DNA of 64,000 bases from Spirochaetaceae bacterium (lineage in GTDB: Bacteria > Spirochaetota > Spirochaetia > SZUA-6 > DRHE01). Position 1 is the stretch's first letter. Each line of letters begins with the position of its first letter. The stretch is taken from the NCBI GenBank assembly GCA_020353535.1, contig CP070696.1, forward strand, positions 1,435,048 to 1,499,047, written 5' to 3'. Of the stretch, positions 24,501 through 33,169 are shown one piece after another. Under the pieces are notes generated by a model. That model made no database searches. It saw only the letters and a program-made list of their open reading frames with translations, and was not told where the DNA came from. Both the position numbers and the translations under genes were made by a program.

Positions 24501-25902
24501 CGTGGTCACCGCCCTCGACATGCGCATGATCAATACGATGACTCCGACGACTGATGTTTTCACCTTTACCATGGGTACCGCGCGCGGGAGTTTAAGGATT
24601 TTTGGTCCGATCAATGATCCGGATCTGGTGGGATATCTCGATGTGGTTGATGCCGAATTGCTATTCGAGCCCTCCCCCGATCCGGTCAAACCGATCAATG
24701 GCCAACTGGTCTTCGAAGGGAAAAGCTTCACACTTCCGCGCACAACCTCTTACAGTGGGGACACAAAAATCGAGGGGGAGGGATTTTTTTACATCGATCA
24801 CTGGGTACCCGAAGGGGTGGAATTGATTTTCTACGCCGACGAGTATCCCGGAGTCCATATCGCTTACGCCTTTGATCCGATCTTTGTCGACGGCTACGCT
24901 ACCGGTGCGGTTCGCATTCGTGCAGACACAACAACCTCGAAACTAGACGGCAAGATCCAGGCAAATTCCTGCAGAATCGCCCTGCTGAGAGAGGAAGAGC
25001 AGCAGGCTCCATCCAACTCCGTACCCCCTGTTCCCATGTCCGTGGACATGGACATAACGACGGGTAGGAGTGTCGAGTTTTTCTGGCCCGCTATGAACTT
25101 CCCGATCGTGCGTACCTTCGCCAGGCAGGGGGAGCGGGTTGCCCTCTACGTCAACGAGGAAACTTCTGAGTTCTTCATGGAGGGGGAGGTGGAGATCCGT
25201 GGCGGGGAGATATTCTACTTCGATCGCAGTTTCTATCTGAAACAGGGAAGTATCTCCTTTGAAGAGAGGTTCGACGAGTTTGATCCCTGGATCTACGCCC
25301 TTGCGGAGATCAGGGAGAGAGACCTAAACAACGAGGAAATAAAGATCTATCTGGAGGCGAACAACAAGATCAGCCTCTTTTCGCCACGATTCTACTCCGA
25401 ACCCTCCCGACCCGATGTTGAAATCCTCAACCTGATCGGCGGCACGATTCTCAACCGCTTCGAACAGACAGATTTCGGCACAGCCGCCGTGATGTTGACC
25501 AGCGACATCATCAGTCAGTTCGGCATTCTAACCCCTTTCGAGAGAGCCGTTCGGGAAGTTCTGAATTTGGATCTTTTCACCGTCCGCACACAGTTCCTGC
25601 AAAATGTGCTCCTCGGTAAGATAAGAGGAGAGAATTTGGTGGAGAACAGCTTCAATCCCCTTGACAATACCACCCTGACTCTTGGAAAGTATCTGGGAAC
25701 TGATCTGTTTCTGGAGGCTCTGGTGCGATTTCAGACTGTGGACGATTTCACCACATCGAGCAATATCAGAACGGAAGGAGAGCTGAACCTGGAGTGGGTA
25801 ACACCGTTCTTTCTGCTCGAATGGACATTTACCCCCACACATCCCGAAAACCTGTTCCTGTCCGACAACAGCATCGGGTTGAGCTGGAAATACTCCTATT
25901 GA
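21520..25902 (+). CDS. tamB: TamB/YtfN-type AsmA-like envelope protein
   Basis: 1460 residues, close to the size of TamB proteins. An N-terminal membrane anchor (about residues 11-31) is followed by very long beta-rich repetitive sequence with alternating hydrophobics, the pattern of the lipid-transport groove of the TamB/AsmA family. The conserved C-terminal TamB domain contains DVEILNLIGG and FGILTPFERAVREVL. These proteins bridge the periplasm and help outer-membrane assembly or phospholipid transfer. The start is TTG overlapping the tonB stop (TTGA). It is followed directly by bamA, as in other spirochaetes. Confidence 0.9.
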   Translation: MSSHPIQLKWRFLEILLLLVIVSLGALFVLRIGMRVDRRMEELKTEVVHVLESKIGRKISYENISPSVFGYLGIRGLVIYSLDDPDDVMLQINRVKVYYNLFRFLFIRTPVLAVSEIQIANSNFDIDYERDRELLELLDSLRTGSSASGGSLPSFLGRSTPREAAYPQIDISGTNITLRYSYADWQVEVSNLFFTVTNQQDLYDLAVRGHIQARHTRRESPLPAWLSTRVKITGTLDRFFTWSDLALRIYSLSTDTINVKRQTLQVSYDSKGFEVRKIQDRAPLDVQVSYDTLSKDLLVRFTAEEFRPADLFQLTGSLEHFNPYLLSSVSSSGSVAVNIDELHLKYAADLRIVAPAEVVPFDISIVSHFSGNEEILYLSPFALESSRGRVEFVGNVLVGNLLPSGLLRFDDFDPLGGKNLNATLRIERDVQLLTVESSTLSLGQTSFGRFTLSMTPEAKNLGFAMDAALGADPDLGSFAAIGEFGWESGLTLNTEARLNNLPLDTLYELLVPEIQVSPRLQQQLTRYSLSMAAEASTDFVDFTLSSDLFEIVEKDRPQNFVRLQALMNRDTVELRDVRFQWEDYSLNGDVEVERVEETLELSTLFWFEEIPYQLDIDFLPRRSVRFSGSYGLEGYYLLNQTAAPVLLSGRITQLWGNPFQLRSENLPIALTKGTIYASVDVNGLVGSGGSIYTTASTARVRNLPFSTIKKNTLDVEFALYDDQLFLNRIAYQDEFSSLSGSGSAQLQDLLPFAASGSIDLRSPEGEEAYTSSASIEANRIDGRFEFIRAPIERLGIRAVIGNISGSITMEGTLPRPDLSILLSLNNGRLNLDPLGLNLAATYSRDAVQLSSLNASLLTHRIEGGNGHLDLETGAFQFQSGYRSEYFERVVNTQVDLQGNMEGLPWPLTLEQVLKNDIRGVLTLGDITLDGLERPDWIVDLEGVAGVLAFNGGPGDSIEGTVGRDGSFTLNLTEPLPIQGRAKGRIIRNQLDSDFVVTALDMRMINTMTPTTDVFTFTMGTARGSLRIFGPINDPDLVGYLDVVDAELLFEPSPDPVKPINGQLVFEGKSFTLPRTTSYSGDTKIEGEGFFYIDHWVPEGVELIFYADEYPGVHIAYAFDPIFVDGYATGAVRIRADTTTSKLDGKIQANSCRIALLREEEQQAPSNSVPPVPMSVDMDITTGRSVEFFWPAMNFPIVRTFARQGERVALYVNEETSEFFMEGEVEIRGGEIFYFDRSFYLKQGSISFEERFDEFDPWIYALAEIRERDLNNEEIKIYLEANNKISLFSPRFYSEPSRPDVEILNLIGGTILNRFEQTDFGTAAVMLTSDIISQFGILTPFERAVREVLNLDLFTVRTQFLQNVLLGKIRGENLVENSFNPLDNTTLTLGKYLGTDLFLEALVRFQTVDDFTTSSNIRTEGELNLEWVTPFFLLEWTFTPTHPENLFLSDNSIGLSWKYSY

Positions 25903-25925
25903 GCGAACCAGGAGCTAACACGAAT

Positions 25926-28547
25926 ATGTCGTCAAACATCAAACGTAGAAAAGACCGTCTACGCGGTCCCTCCGCGCGAATAGTCCGCAGCCTACTTCTG
26001 GCTGCTCTTTTTATTCTCTGCTCCCTGCCGCTGTCGGCACAGGAAGATTGGTACATTGGTAAGCCCATCGCGGATTTCACCTTCATTGGTCTGGACACCG
26101 TATCGGAGAATGAACTGGTGCCCCTGGTGCGACCCTATATCGGTATGGAGTTCAGTCTGGAGGTATTTTGGGAGGTCCAGGAAATCCTCTATGCCCTCGA
26201 CTACTTCGAAGCGATTGAGGCAAACGCCGAGCCGGGGGACGATGCCAGAGAGAGCGTGATCATTGCCTTCACCGTGCAGGAAAAGCCGAGCGTAGAGGAA
26301 GTGGTGCTGGAGGGAAACCGTCGCCTGCGAAAGGGGGAAATTCTGGAAAATGTTCTAATCGCCCCCGGGGATATGATTTCGGATATCCAGGCCGATCTCG
26401 ATGCGCAGGCCATCACCGACCTCTACATCGAGAAAGGATATATCGATGCGACCGTAGAGGCGGTACTGGAGCCGGGTGACCAGGAAAATACAGTCGTAGT
26501 GAAGTTCCTCATCAGCGAAGGCACGCAGACCGCTATTAAAGCTATCGTCTTCTCGGGTAATACCTTCGCCTCCGAAGGGACCTTGCGACGACAGATGAAA
26601 ACCAAGCCGCAGTCCCTGTTTTCGCCCGGCGTGTTTCAAGAGCTGAAATTCGAAGAAGACCGACAGCGCATTCTGGATTACTACACAGAACGGGGCTATA
26701 TCGATGCCAAAATCGAGGAGGTCGAGCGTACCGTCGAAAAAGACCCGGAGGAGGGGAAGAATTACCTTATCATCACGATCTATATCGATGAAGGGCAGCA
26801 GTGGACATATGGAGGAATGGATTTTGAGGGTAATACGATTTTCAGCGACGAAGAGCTCCTGGAGCTGGTGCGCCAGCAACCGGGTAAGATTTTGGACAAG
26901 CTGAAGCTGGAGGCGGATACCCAACGGGTAGCGGACCTGTATTATGAAAATGGATACATCTTCAACGTCATAAACCGGGAGGAACGCCGGAATCCGGAAA
27001 ATCAGGAGATATCCTACACGATTCGCATCGTGGAAACGGATCGGGCCCATATAGAGAACGTCATAATCAAGGGGAATGAGAAAACTAAGGATTATGTGAT
27101 CTACAGAGAACTGCCCTTCGAGGAGGGAGACATCTTCAGCAAGGCCAAGGTGCTCGAAGGTCTGCGCAACCTATACAATCTCCAGTATTTCTCAAGCATA
27201 CAACCGGAAACACCGCCGGGAAGCGCGGATGGATTGATGGATCTGGTGATTAATGTGGAGGAAGGCAGCACGGCCAACATCAACTTCGGAGTTATGTTTG
27301 CCGGCGGAGACTACCCGATATCGGGGATGCTCAAGTGGGAGGAGAACAACTTCCTGGGCAGGGGGCAGGCTCTCGGCATCAACGCCGAGTTGTCGACCCT
27401 GCGTCAGTTGATCTCGCTGAGCTTCGAGGAACCCTGGCTGCTGGGGCGGCGCTGGCTGGGTGGCGTGAGCATAAGCTTCGAGCACGCCATCGTGCCCAAC
27501 GTAAGCACGGACAGTCTCTTTCCCGTCTTCAGCGGCAGTGAAGAAAACGCCGTTCCGGATCCTTACCTCGGCTACTGGGTGGATCCGGATACGGGCCTGC
27601 CGATCGACTCCAGCGATCCGAATTGGGACAACCGGATCACAGATTATCAATACGCTCTCAGCCAGGGGGTATCGATTCCCGATCAGTATCTCATGGACTA
27701 CACCCTTTGGAAATTCGGCCTTGGTTTTACCATGGGGTACCGTCACCCGACGCCTCTAGGCTGGCTGGGGGTCCGTTCCGGGATCAGCACCAGTTTGGAA
27801 CAGCTAACCTACGATGCCGGTCTTTTCCGTCCTTTCGATCCGGAGCTGCGGGCGGGGCACGAGGCCTGGAAGAATGTGAACAAGCTGGGCATTACGCTGT
27901 ACTGGGACAAGCGGGACTTCTTCCTCAATCCCACCAAGGGTTTCTATATTGCTCAGGGGGTAACCTTCGCAGTCGGTTTTCCGCTGGGAACCCGGGAGTA
28001 CATCAGAACGGATTCCACCCTGGAGGGTTTTCTGACTCTGGTGGATGTCCCCGCCTTCGAGAATTGGAACTTCAAACTGGTTTTGGCCGCGCACACATCC
28101 TGGTCCTTCATCTTTCCCCAATTTTGGCGGAGTGAGGCGCTGACCATCGTCAATGACGAGCTGTACATCGACGGCTGGAACATCGCCAGGGGTTGGCCGT
28201 TGGAGAGGGAACTGAAAACCGTTTGGGACAACCGACTGGAGTTGCGCATGCCGATCTCACAACAGCTGCTCTGGTGGGTGTTTTTCCTGGACGGTGTAAT
28301 CGGTGCCCAGGAGATCTCGGACCTGCGTACCTGGGCTGAGAATAAGCAGTTCCTGGAAAATTTTTACTTCAGCATAGGGGGCGGGATTCGCTTTACCATC
28401 CCCCAATTCCCGATCCGTCTGTATCTGGCGAAACGCTTTAAGTACGACAGCGTCGAAGGATGGCAATGGCTGGACGGGGACCTGCCGTTCTTCTTCAACT
28501 CGACCGTGGAGTTTGTCATCTCCCTGGGCGGAGACACCTTCTTTTAG
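25926..28547 (+). CDS. bamA: Outer-membrane protein assembly factor BamA
   Basis: 873 residues from the ATG at MSSNIKRRKDR, chosen for its AGGAG site; the frame is open further upstream inside tamB. A signal peptide ends near LPLSAQ. Five POTRA-like repeats cover roughly residues 40-430 (for example VEEVVLEGNRRLRKGEI, IKAIVFSGNTFASEGTL, YGGMDFEGNTIFSDEEL, IENVIIKGNEKTKDYVI). The C-terminal 16-strand barrel ends ISLGGDTFF with a terminal Phe. A loop with several Asp/Pro residues (PDPYLGYWVDPDTGLP) looks surface exposed. Essential for inserting barrel proteins. Confidence 0.96.
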   Translation: MSSNIKRRKDRLRGPSARIVRSLLLAALFILCSLPLSAQEDWYIGKPIADFTFIGLDTVSENELVPLVRPYIGMEFSLEVFWEVQEILYALDYFEAIEANAEPGDDARESVIIAFTVQEKPSVEEVVLEGNRRLRKGEILENVLIAPGDMISDIQADLDAQAITDLYIEKGYIDATVEAVLEPGDQENTVVVKFLISEGTQTAIKAIVFSGNTFASEGTLRRQMKTKPQSLFSPGVFQELKFEEDRQRILDYYTERGYIDAKIEEVERTVEKDPEEGKNYLIITIYIDEGQQWTYGGMDFEGNTIFSDEELLELVRQQPGKILDKLKLEADTQRVADLYYENGYIFNVINREERRNPENQEISYTIRIVETDRAHIENVIIKGNEKTKDYVIYRELPFEEGDIFSKAKVLEGLRNLYNLQYFSSIQPETPPGSADGLMDLVINVEEGSTANINFGVMFAGGDYPISGMLKWEENNFLGRGQALGINAELSTLRQLISLSFEEPWLLGRRWLGGVSISFEHAIVPNVSTDSLFPVFSGSEENAVPDPYLGYWVDPDTGLPIDSSDPNWDNRITDYQYALSQGVSIPDQYLMDYTLWKFGLGFTMGYRHPTPLGWLGVRSGISTSLEQLTYDAGLFRPFDPELRAGHEAWKNVNKLGITLYWDKRDFFLNPTKGFYIAQGVTFAVGFPLGTREYIRTDSTLEGFLTLVDVPAFENWNFKLVLAAHTSWSFIFPQFWRSEALTIVNDELYIDGWNIARGWPLERELKTVWDNRLELRMPISQQLLWWVFFLDGVIGAQEISDLRTWAENKQFLENFYFSIGGGIRFTIPQFPIRLYLAKRFKYDSVEGWQWLDGDLPFFFNSTVEFVISLGGDTFF

Positions 28548-28556
28548 GAGCGAGGT

Positions 28557-29114
28557 ATGAAAAAAATCGCCATCGGAGCACTCCTGCTGCTTTTCCTGAT
28601 TGCGTCCGGGATACCCCTGTTTGCCGATCAGATTACCAGGGTAGGAATACTGGATATAGAAAAGGTCTATTCGATCTACTTTCGGGAGTCCAAGGCGGTT
28701 AAAGAGCTGCAGCAGCTGCGGGCCGATGTTCTGCGGGAGATAAGCAGAATCGACGAGGAAATACTGCTCCTGGAGTCTCAAAAACTCGACGCGGAGAGCA
28801 GGGGCGACGGAGAGGCGGCCCTGCGGTTGGACAGAGAAATCTTCCAGAAGAAACAGTACCGGGACGACTACCGACGGATCAAGATGGACCAGATCCGCAA
28901 ACGCTCGGAGACCCTGTATAAATCCGACGAATTCCTGGATGAGCTGTTGCAGGCGATTGAATATGTGGCTGAAAGCGAAGGCTTTTCATTGGTACTCAAC
29001 TCCAGCGGCCAGTTCTCGCAGTTCTTCTTCTTCTATACGAAGGAGGTGGATATTACCGAACTGGTCATTCAGGAGTTGATGCGGCGGGCCGGGCAGAGTT
29101 ACGACGGGCAGTAG
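28557..29114 (+). CDS. skp: Periplasmic chaperone Skp/OmpH
   Basis: 185 residues with a signal peptide (KKIAIGALLLLFLIASGIPLFA). The N-terminal strand VGILDIEKVYSIYF is characteristic, followed by long charged alpha-helical arms (~residues 45-125) that form the tentacles of the Skp trimer, and the closing strand GFSLVLNSSG. Skp carries unfolded outer-membrane proteins to BamA, whose gene ends nine bases upstream. Confidence 0.92.
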   Translation: MKKIAIGALLLLFLIASGIPLFADQITRVGILDIEKVYSIYFRESKAVKELQQLRADVLREISRIDEEILLLESQKLDAESRGDGEAALRLDREIFQKKQYRDDYRRIKMDQIRKRSETLYKSDEFLDELLQAIEYVAESEGFSLVLNSSGQFSQFFFFYTKEVDITELVIQELMRRAGQSYDGQ

Positions 29115-29115
29115 G

Positions 29116-29532
29116 ATGAGCAGGATTCTATCGGTCGATTTGGGCACCAAGAGGGTTGGACTGGCTATGACAGATCCGCTGCGGATGATTGCCTCGCCGT
29201 ACAAGACACTCCACTACAGGTCGGATCGACAGCTGATTGCCGATGTACTGGCTATTGTCGAGGCCAACGCCGTGGAGACAGTGGTCATCGGTCTTCCCCT
29301 TCATGAAAATAGTTCCGAGAGTGAAGGCAGTCTACGATCTCGCACTTTCGCCGCTAAATTGAATCGCCGTGGGGTGGATACGGTACTGTGGGACGAACGC
29401 TATACCAGCCGGGATGCAGAGGAGAGCCTGCGACGCTGCGGACTCGACCGTAGACGAGCACTAGCCAAGATAGACAGCATCGCCGCTTCCCATATTCTCG
29501 AGGATTACCTGTCCGAGATTCGCAAGAGATAA
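29116..29532 (+). CDS. ruvX: RuvX/YqgF RNase H-fold nuclease
   Basis: 138 residues, normal length. SVDLGTKRVGLAMTDP carries the first catalytic Asp, TVVIGLPLH the central strand, and WDERYTSRDAEESL the second acidic pair; LAKIDSIAASHILEDYL is the conserved C-terminal helix. The family processes 16S rRNA or resolves Holliday junctions. It starts one base after the skp stop and is the last gene of the envelope operon. Confidence 0.94.
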   Translation: MSRILSVDLGTKRVGLAMTDPLRMIASPYKTLHYRSDRQLIADVLAIVEANAVETVVIGLPLHENSSESEGSLRSRTFAAKLNRRGVDTVLWDERYTSRDAEESLRRCGLDRRRALAKIDSIAASHILEDYLSEIRKR

Positions 29533-29552
29533 AGATTCGGCCGCGGGGGTGA

Positions 29553-29816
29553 TCAGACGAAGATGTCTACGATCCGTTCCAGATTCTCCACCTCCGGAGG
29601 CCTATGTCGGTCCTCCGACGGCGGGGGGGGCTCCGGCGTGCTTTGAGGCGGCGGTGCCTCAGACGGTGGCTGCGGAGGTGGGACGTAGCTCTGATCTATT
29701 CGCTCTATTTCCATTTCACTGGTCCTTACGACCCGGTATCGCTTCGCAATTCCCGATAGAATTGCGTTGTAACCTAGACCCTCTTTAAATATAATCGACT
29801 TATATGCCTCCGACAA
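29553..29816 (-). CDS. Small proline-rich protein, doubtful
   Basis: 87 codons on the minus strand between ruvX and mutS. The N-terminal half looks like folded protein (YNAILSGIAKRYRVVRTSEM); the C-terminal half is a Pro/Glu/Ser stretch ending EVENLERIVDIFV. The start would be TTG with only a poorly placed G-run before it, and it overlaps the mutS start by 13 bases. No homologue is recognised. The region would otherwise be an unusually long gap, which favours a real gene, but a spurious frame cannot be excluded. Confidence 0.4.
   Translation of the reverse strand: MSEAYKSIIFKEGLGYNAILSGIAKRYRVVRTSEMEIERIDQSYVPPPQPPSEAPPPQSTPEPPPPSEDRHRPPEVENLERIVDIFV
29745..29766. promoter_or_regulatory. 22-bp palindrome at the mutS promoter
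   Basis: CGCAATT and AATTGCG form a perfect 7-bp inverted repeat separated by eight bases. It ends at the base immediately before the predicted -35 element of mutS, a good position for a repressor or activator. Its arms also lie inside the doubtful minus-strand gene. The binding protein is unknown. Confidence 0.4.
29767..29795 (+). promoter_or_regulatory. Predicted mutS promoter, leaderless
   Basis: TTGTAA (-35), 17-base spacer, perfect TATAAT (-10). The mutS ATG begins nine bases after the last -10 base and no SD is present, so transcription would start at or within two or three bases of the start codon. Confidence 0.6.
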
Positions 29817-32404
29817 CCCCCATGATGCGGCAGTACCGCAGCATCAAGAGCAAGCATCGAGACGCGATTCTGTTCTTCCGACTGGGTGATTTCTATGAGA
29901 TGTTCGAACAGGATGCCGCCGAAGCCTCCCATCTGCTCGATCTGACACTCACCAAGCGAAACGGTGTGCCCATGTGCGGGATCCCCTATCATGCCTCGCA
30001 GGGCTATATCTCCAGGCTGCTCAAGGCGGGGAAGAAAATTGCGATCTGTGAACAGACACATATTCCAAAAGCCGGCCTGGCCAGCCGGGAGGTGGTGGAG
30101 GTGATCACACCGGGTACGGTGGTCGATGAGAATATGCTGGACGCCACGGTGAACAACTATCTGGTCAGCATGGCTCGATCCGCCTCTATGATCTCGATCG
30201 CCTACATCGATCTTTCCACCGCGGATTTTGCAGCCAGCCATTTTCCAAAAGATCAGGGATACGAGCGATTCAAGAAGGAGCTTCTCAGTCTGTCTCCGCG
30301 GGAGCTCCTGATCCAGGAATCACTTTTGTCCGACGATCCCCAGCTTGATGACCTGCTCCGGGAGCATGAGGGGCTGGTGATCAACCGCCTGCCCGATTGG
30401 AGTTTCGATCTTCAAGCCAACAGACAGCTGCTCAAAGATCAGTTCCGGGTCACCAGTCTGACGGGTTTGGGATTGAAGGAGGATTCACCGGAAATCCTCA
30501 GCGCGGGTGCTCTGCTGTCGTACCTGGGAGATACTGCGAAAGGCGTGCTCAGCCATATTCGCAATCTGCAGATCCATGCGGATGCCAGCCATCTCGGTCT
30601 GGATGAATCCACGCTGAAAAACCTGGAGCTCACCCAGAATCTAAACGACCGCTCAAAACGGTATACGCTGCTCGAGGTTCTGGATCAGTGCAGAACCGCG
30701 ATCGGTGCCAGGAAATTGAAGCGCTGGCTCCTCAAACCATTGCGCGATGTTGATCGGATAGAGCAACGGCTCGATCTGGTTGAATTCTTTCACAAGAATC
30801 AGATTCTCCTCTCGAAAATCAGAGAGCATCTGGGAGGAATGTTCGATCTGGAGCGCCTGAGTTCCAGGGTGGCTCTGGAAAAGGCCCATGCTAAGGATCT
30901 GCTTGCCTTGAAGAGCTCCCTTTCCACCGCCGCTGAGATTGCCGAACTTTTAGAAAAGCATCCCGAAGTCAACACTCAATTTACCGTGCTGACGAGCAAG
31001 TCTGGCACACTCGCACCTCTGGTCGATCTTGTGGATCGGGCTATTTTGGAGGAACCGGCAATCCTGATCAATGAGGGCAATCTCATAAAACCGGGTTTTG
31101 ACGGTGAGCTGGACCGCATGCGGGACGTGAAGGAGAACGCCCGCAAGCTGCTCAAGGGCTATCTGGAGGAGGAGAGGAAAAAGACAGGCATCTCTTCTTT
31201 GAAGCTCAAGTACAACAGAATCATCGGGTATTTTCTGGAGGTGAGCAAATCCAATCTGAGGTCCGTTCCCCCCTATTTCATCAGACGGCAGACCCTTGTG
31301 GGAGGCGAGCGTTTTTCAACAGAAGTGCTGTCGAATATGGAGAGCGAGATCCACAACGCCTCGGAGCAGATCATCGAACTGGAGCGAAAGCACTTTCTCT
31401 CGATACGCGCTGCGGTGCGGGAGCAGTTGGACCCCATCCTAACAATCTCGGAGATCGTTTCCGAGATAGATGTCCTGCAGTCTTTTGCCTTTACCGCAAC
31501 CCTATATGCCTACACGCGACCTAAGATTACCGATGCCCGGATTTTGAAGATCCGGGAGGGAAGGCATCCGGTCGTGGAGGCTCATCTACCGGGGGGAAGC
31601 TTTGTGCCCAATGATCTGGAGCTGAACAGCGATGACAAGCGCTTCGTGCTGCTCACTGGACCTAATATGGCGGGAAAATCGACGTTCCTGCGCCAAAACG
31701 CTCTGATCGTCCTTATGGCTCAGATTGGATCGTTCGTGCCCGCCTCCGCTGCCACCGTAGGTCTGGTGGACAGCATCTACTGTCGGGTAGGGGCAACGGA
31801 CAACCTGGCTCGTGGGGAATCGACCTTTTTGGTAGAGATGAGCGAGACCGCCAATATTTTGCGCTCGGCCTCGGAACGGAGCCTGATTATCATGGACGAA
31901 GTGGGACGAGGTACGGGTACAAAGGATGGTTTGGCCATCGCCTGGGCGGTTACCGAGTACATTCTCGAACAGGTAGGGGCGTTTACTCTGTTTGCCACCC
32001 ACTATCACGAACTCACCGCCTTGAAGCACAGGCGTTTGAGGAATCTATCCATGGCAGTTTTGGAGGGCGACGGGGAGATCGTTTTCTTAAAACAAATTCG
32101 AGAAGGACCGACGGACAACTCATACGGCATCCATGTAGCCCAGCTGGCCGGGGTTCCACTGGAGGTTGTGCGCCGGGCTGACCAGATGCTGGGCGAGCTC
32201 AAGGAGAATGGCTCATCCGGCCCTTCGCCGCAGCAGCGTGATAAGTCCTCGGACGAACCAGCACAGCCGCTGCTATTTTCCCCTGAACAGGTGATCCGGG
32301 ACGAGATACGGTCTCTCGATCTATCCAGAACGACGCCCCTGGAGGCGCTGAACCGAATTGCGGCCTGGCAGAAGGAGCTTCGCGAAAGATCTGAAGAGCC
32401 ATAG
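29804..32404 (+). CDS. mutS: DNA mismatch repair ATPase MutS
   Basis: 866 residues, typical length. The mismatch-binding motif is FFRLGDFYEMF (Phe-x-Glu reading head equivalent). The ATPase shows Walker A TGPNMAGKSTFLRQ, Walker B SLIIMDEVGRGTG and the following ATHYHELTAL. The C-terminal ~60 residues carry the usual dimerisation tail after a low-conservation linker (SSGPSPQQRDKSSDEP). The start at MPPTTPMMRQY fits homologues, whose N-terminus reads TPMMxQY. It appears to have its own promoter and no SD; mutL is not in this window. Confidence 0.97.
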   Translation: MPPTTPMMRQYRSIKSKHRDAILFFRLGDFYEMFEQDAAEASHLLDLTLTKRNGVPMCGIPYHASQGYISRLLKAGKKIAICEQTHIPKAGLASREVVEVITPGTVVDENMLDATVNNYLVSMARSASMISIAYIDLSTADFAASHFPKDQGYERFKKELLSLSPRELLIQESLLSDDPQLDDLLREHEGLVINRLPDWSFDLQANRQLLKDQFRVTSLTGLGLKEDSPEILSAGALLSYLGDTAKGVLSHIRNLQIHADASHLGLDESTLKNLELTQNLNDRSKRYTLLEVLDQCRTAIGARKLKRWLLKPLRDVDRIEQRLDLVEFFHKNQILLSKIREHLGGMFDLERLSSRVALEKAHAKDLLALKSSLSTAAEIAELLEKHPEVNTQFTVLTSKSGTLAPLVDLVDRAILEEPAILINEGNLIKPGFDGELDRMRDVKENARKLLKGYLEEERKKTGISSLKLKYNRIIGYFLEVSKSNLRSVPPYFIRRQTLVGGERFSTEVLSNMESEIHNASEQIIELERKHFLSIRAAVREQLDPILTISEIVSEIDVLQSFAFTATLYAYTRPKITDARILKIREGRHPVVEAHLPGGSFVPNDLELNSDDKRFVLLTGPNMAGKSTFLRQNALIVLMAQIGSFVPASAATVGLVDSIYCRVGATDNLARGESTFLVEMSETANILRSASERSLIIMDEVGRGTGTKDGLAIAWAVTEYILEQVGAFTLFATHYHELTALKHRRLRNLSMAVLEGDGEIVFLKQIREGPTDNSYGIHVAQLAGVPLEVVRRADQMLGELKENGSSGPSPQQRDKSSDEPAQPLLFSPEQVIRDEIRSLDLSRTTPLEALNRIAAWQKELRERSEEP

Positions 32405-32435
32405 TCCTTCGTCGAAACCGCCGTATGGGATCGAA

Positions 32436-32462
32436 GGATCGCCGCCGACGGCGGTGCTATCC
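32436..32462. terminator. Hairpin between convergent mutS and the minus-strand gene
   Basis: GGAT...ATCC flank an inner CCGCC-GAC-GGCGG stem, giving a strong hairpin in the 52-bp convergent gap. There is no T-run on either strand, so it is at best a weak or Rho-assisted bidirectional terminator. Confidence 0.3.
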
Positions 32463-33008
32463 CAACAATTCGAGGACGTTTTTACCCTCCAGCTTCAGCA
32501 GCTGATCCCCTTCGCTTCGAATCCCGACCAGGATGTCCGACAGATCGGCACTGCTGGCGCCTAGGCTGCGGCTGTTCTGTTCGGCGGTTTCCAGCCGGCT
32601 CAATTGAACGGCGAATCCGTGGATTTCGTTGCGGGCATTATCGATCAGCCTTTGAAGAGCCGATCGATCCTCCGCTTGCAGGATCCTGTGCAGTTCAACG
32701 CTGAAAGGTTCCAGCACGGCTTCACCCCGGTATACGATCCGGCTGATGTAGCGAGAAGCCTCGTCCGCGGCTGCTCCGGCTTCCAGTAAGGGCCGGAATC
32801 CTTCAAAGCCGCCCAGGATGCTCTGGTAGCGCCCCAGCGATCGTTGAACCACCATGATTTGTTTGCGGATTTCCGGTACCGGATTGTCGGCAGCATGCGC
32901 AGGTTCAGCGCTCCGGGTTGTCTGTTCCCCGCCGCGTACGACCGATCTGTCATTTAAACGGTCACGCGATACCTGTCCGGCGGTGTTTTGCCCTGGGTAG
33001 ATTTTCAT
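32457..33008 (-). CDS. Helical protein of unknown function
   Basis: 183 residues, no signal peptide or membrane segment. The first ~45 residues are polar and probably disordered; the rest is predicted helical with heptad-like spacing (EIRKQIMVVQRSLGRYQSIL, IDNARNEIHGFAVQLSRLE). It has a strong promoter and a GGGAGGGG binding site, so it is a genuine expressed gene. Its size and helical build resemble small chaperones or structural adaptors, but I do not recognise the family. Confidence 0.7.
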   Translation of the reverse strand: MKIYPGQNTAGQVSRDRLNDRSVVRGGEQTTRSAEPAHAADNPVPEIRKQIMVVQRSLGRYQSILGGFEGFRPLLEAGAAADEASRYISRIVYRGEAVLEPFSVELHRILQAEDRSALQRLIDNARNEIHGFAVQLSRLETAEQNSRSLGASSADLSDILVGIRSEGDQLLKLEGKNVLELLG

Positions 33009-33038
33009 AGCTCCCCTCCCGTGAAGAGTTACCCTGTG

Positions 33039-33067
33039 ATTTTAAACCATGAATCTGTACCTGTCAA
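33039..33067 (-). promoter_or_regulatory. Strong promoter of the 183-residue helical protein
   Basis: On the minus strand TTGACA (perfect -35), 17-base spacer, TAAAAT (-10), followed by a short leader and GGGAGGGG before the ATG. Confidence 0.7.
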
Positions 33068-33147
33068 ACCATAATCCGGAGGAATTGGCAGAGCCTGGGA
33101 ATTTAAATCCGGTGATAACAAACTGGCTGTCCGGCTGTAGGGCGGTA

Positions 33148-33153
33148 TATAAT
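33148..33153 (+). promoter_or_regulatory. Possible -10 element of comF
   Basis: A perfect TATAAT lies 16 bases before the preferred GTG start of comF. No good -35 is found at the right distance, so the assignment is weak. Confidence 0.3.
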
Positions 33154-33169
33154 GCAGCGGGAGCCAACA

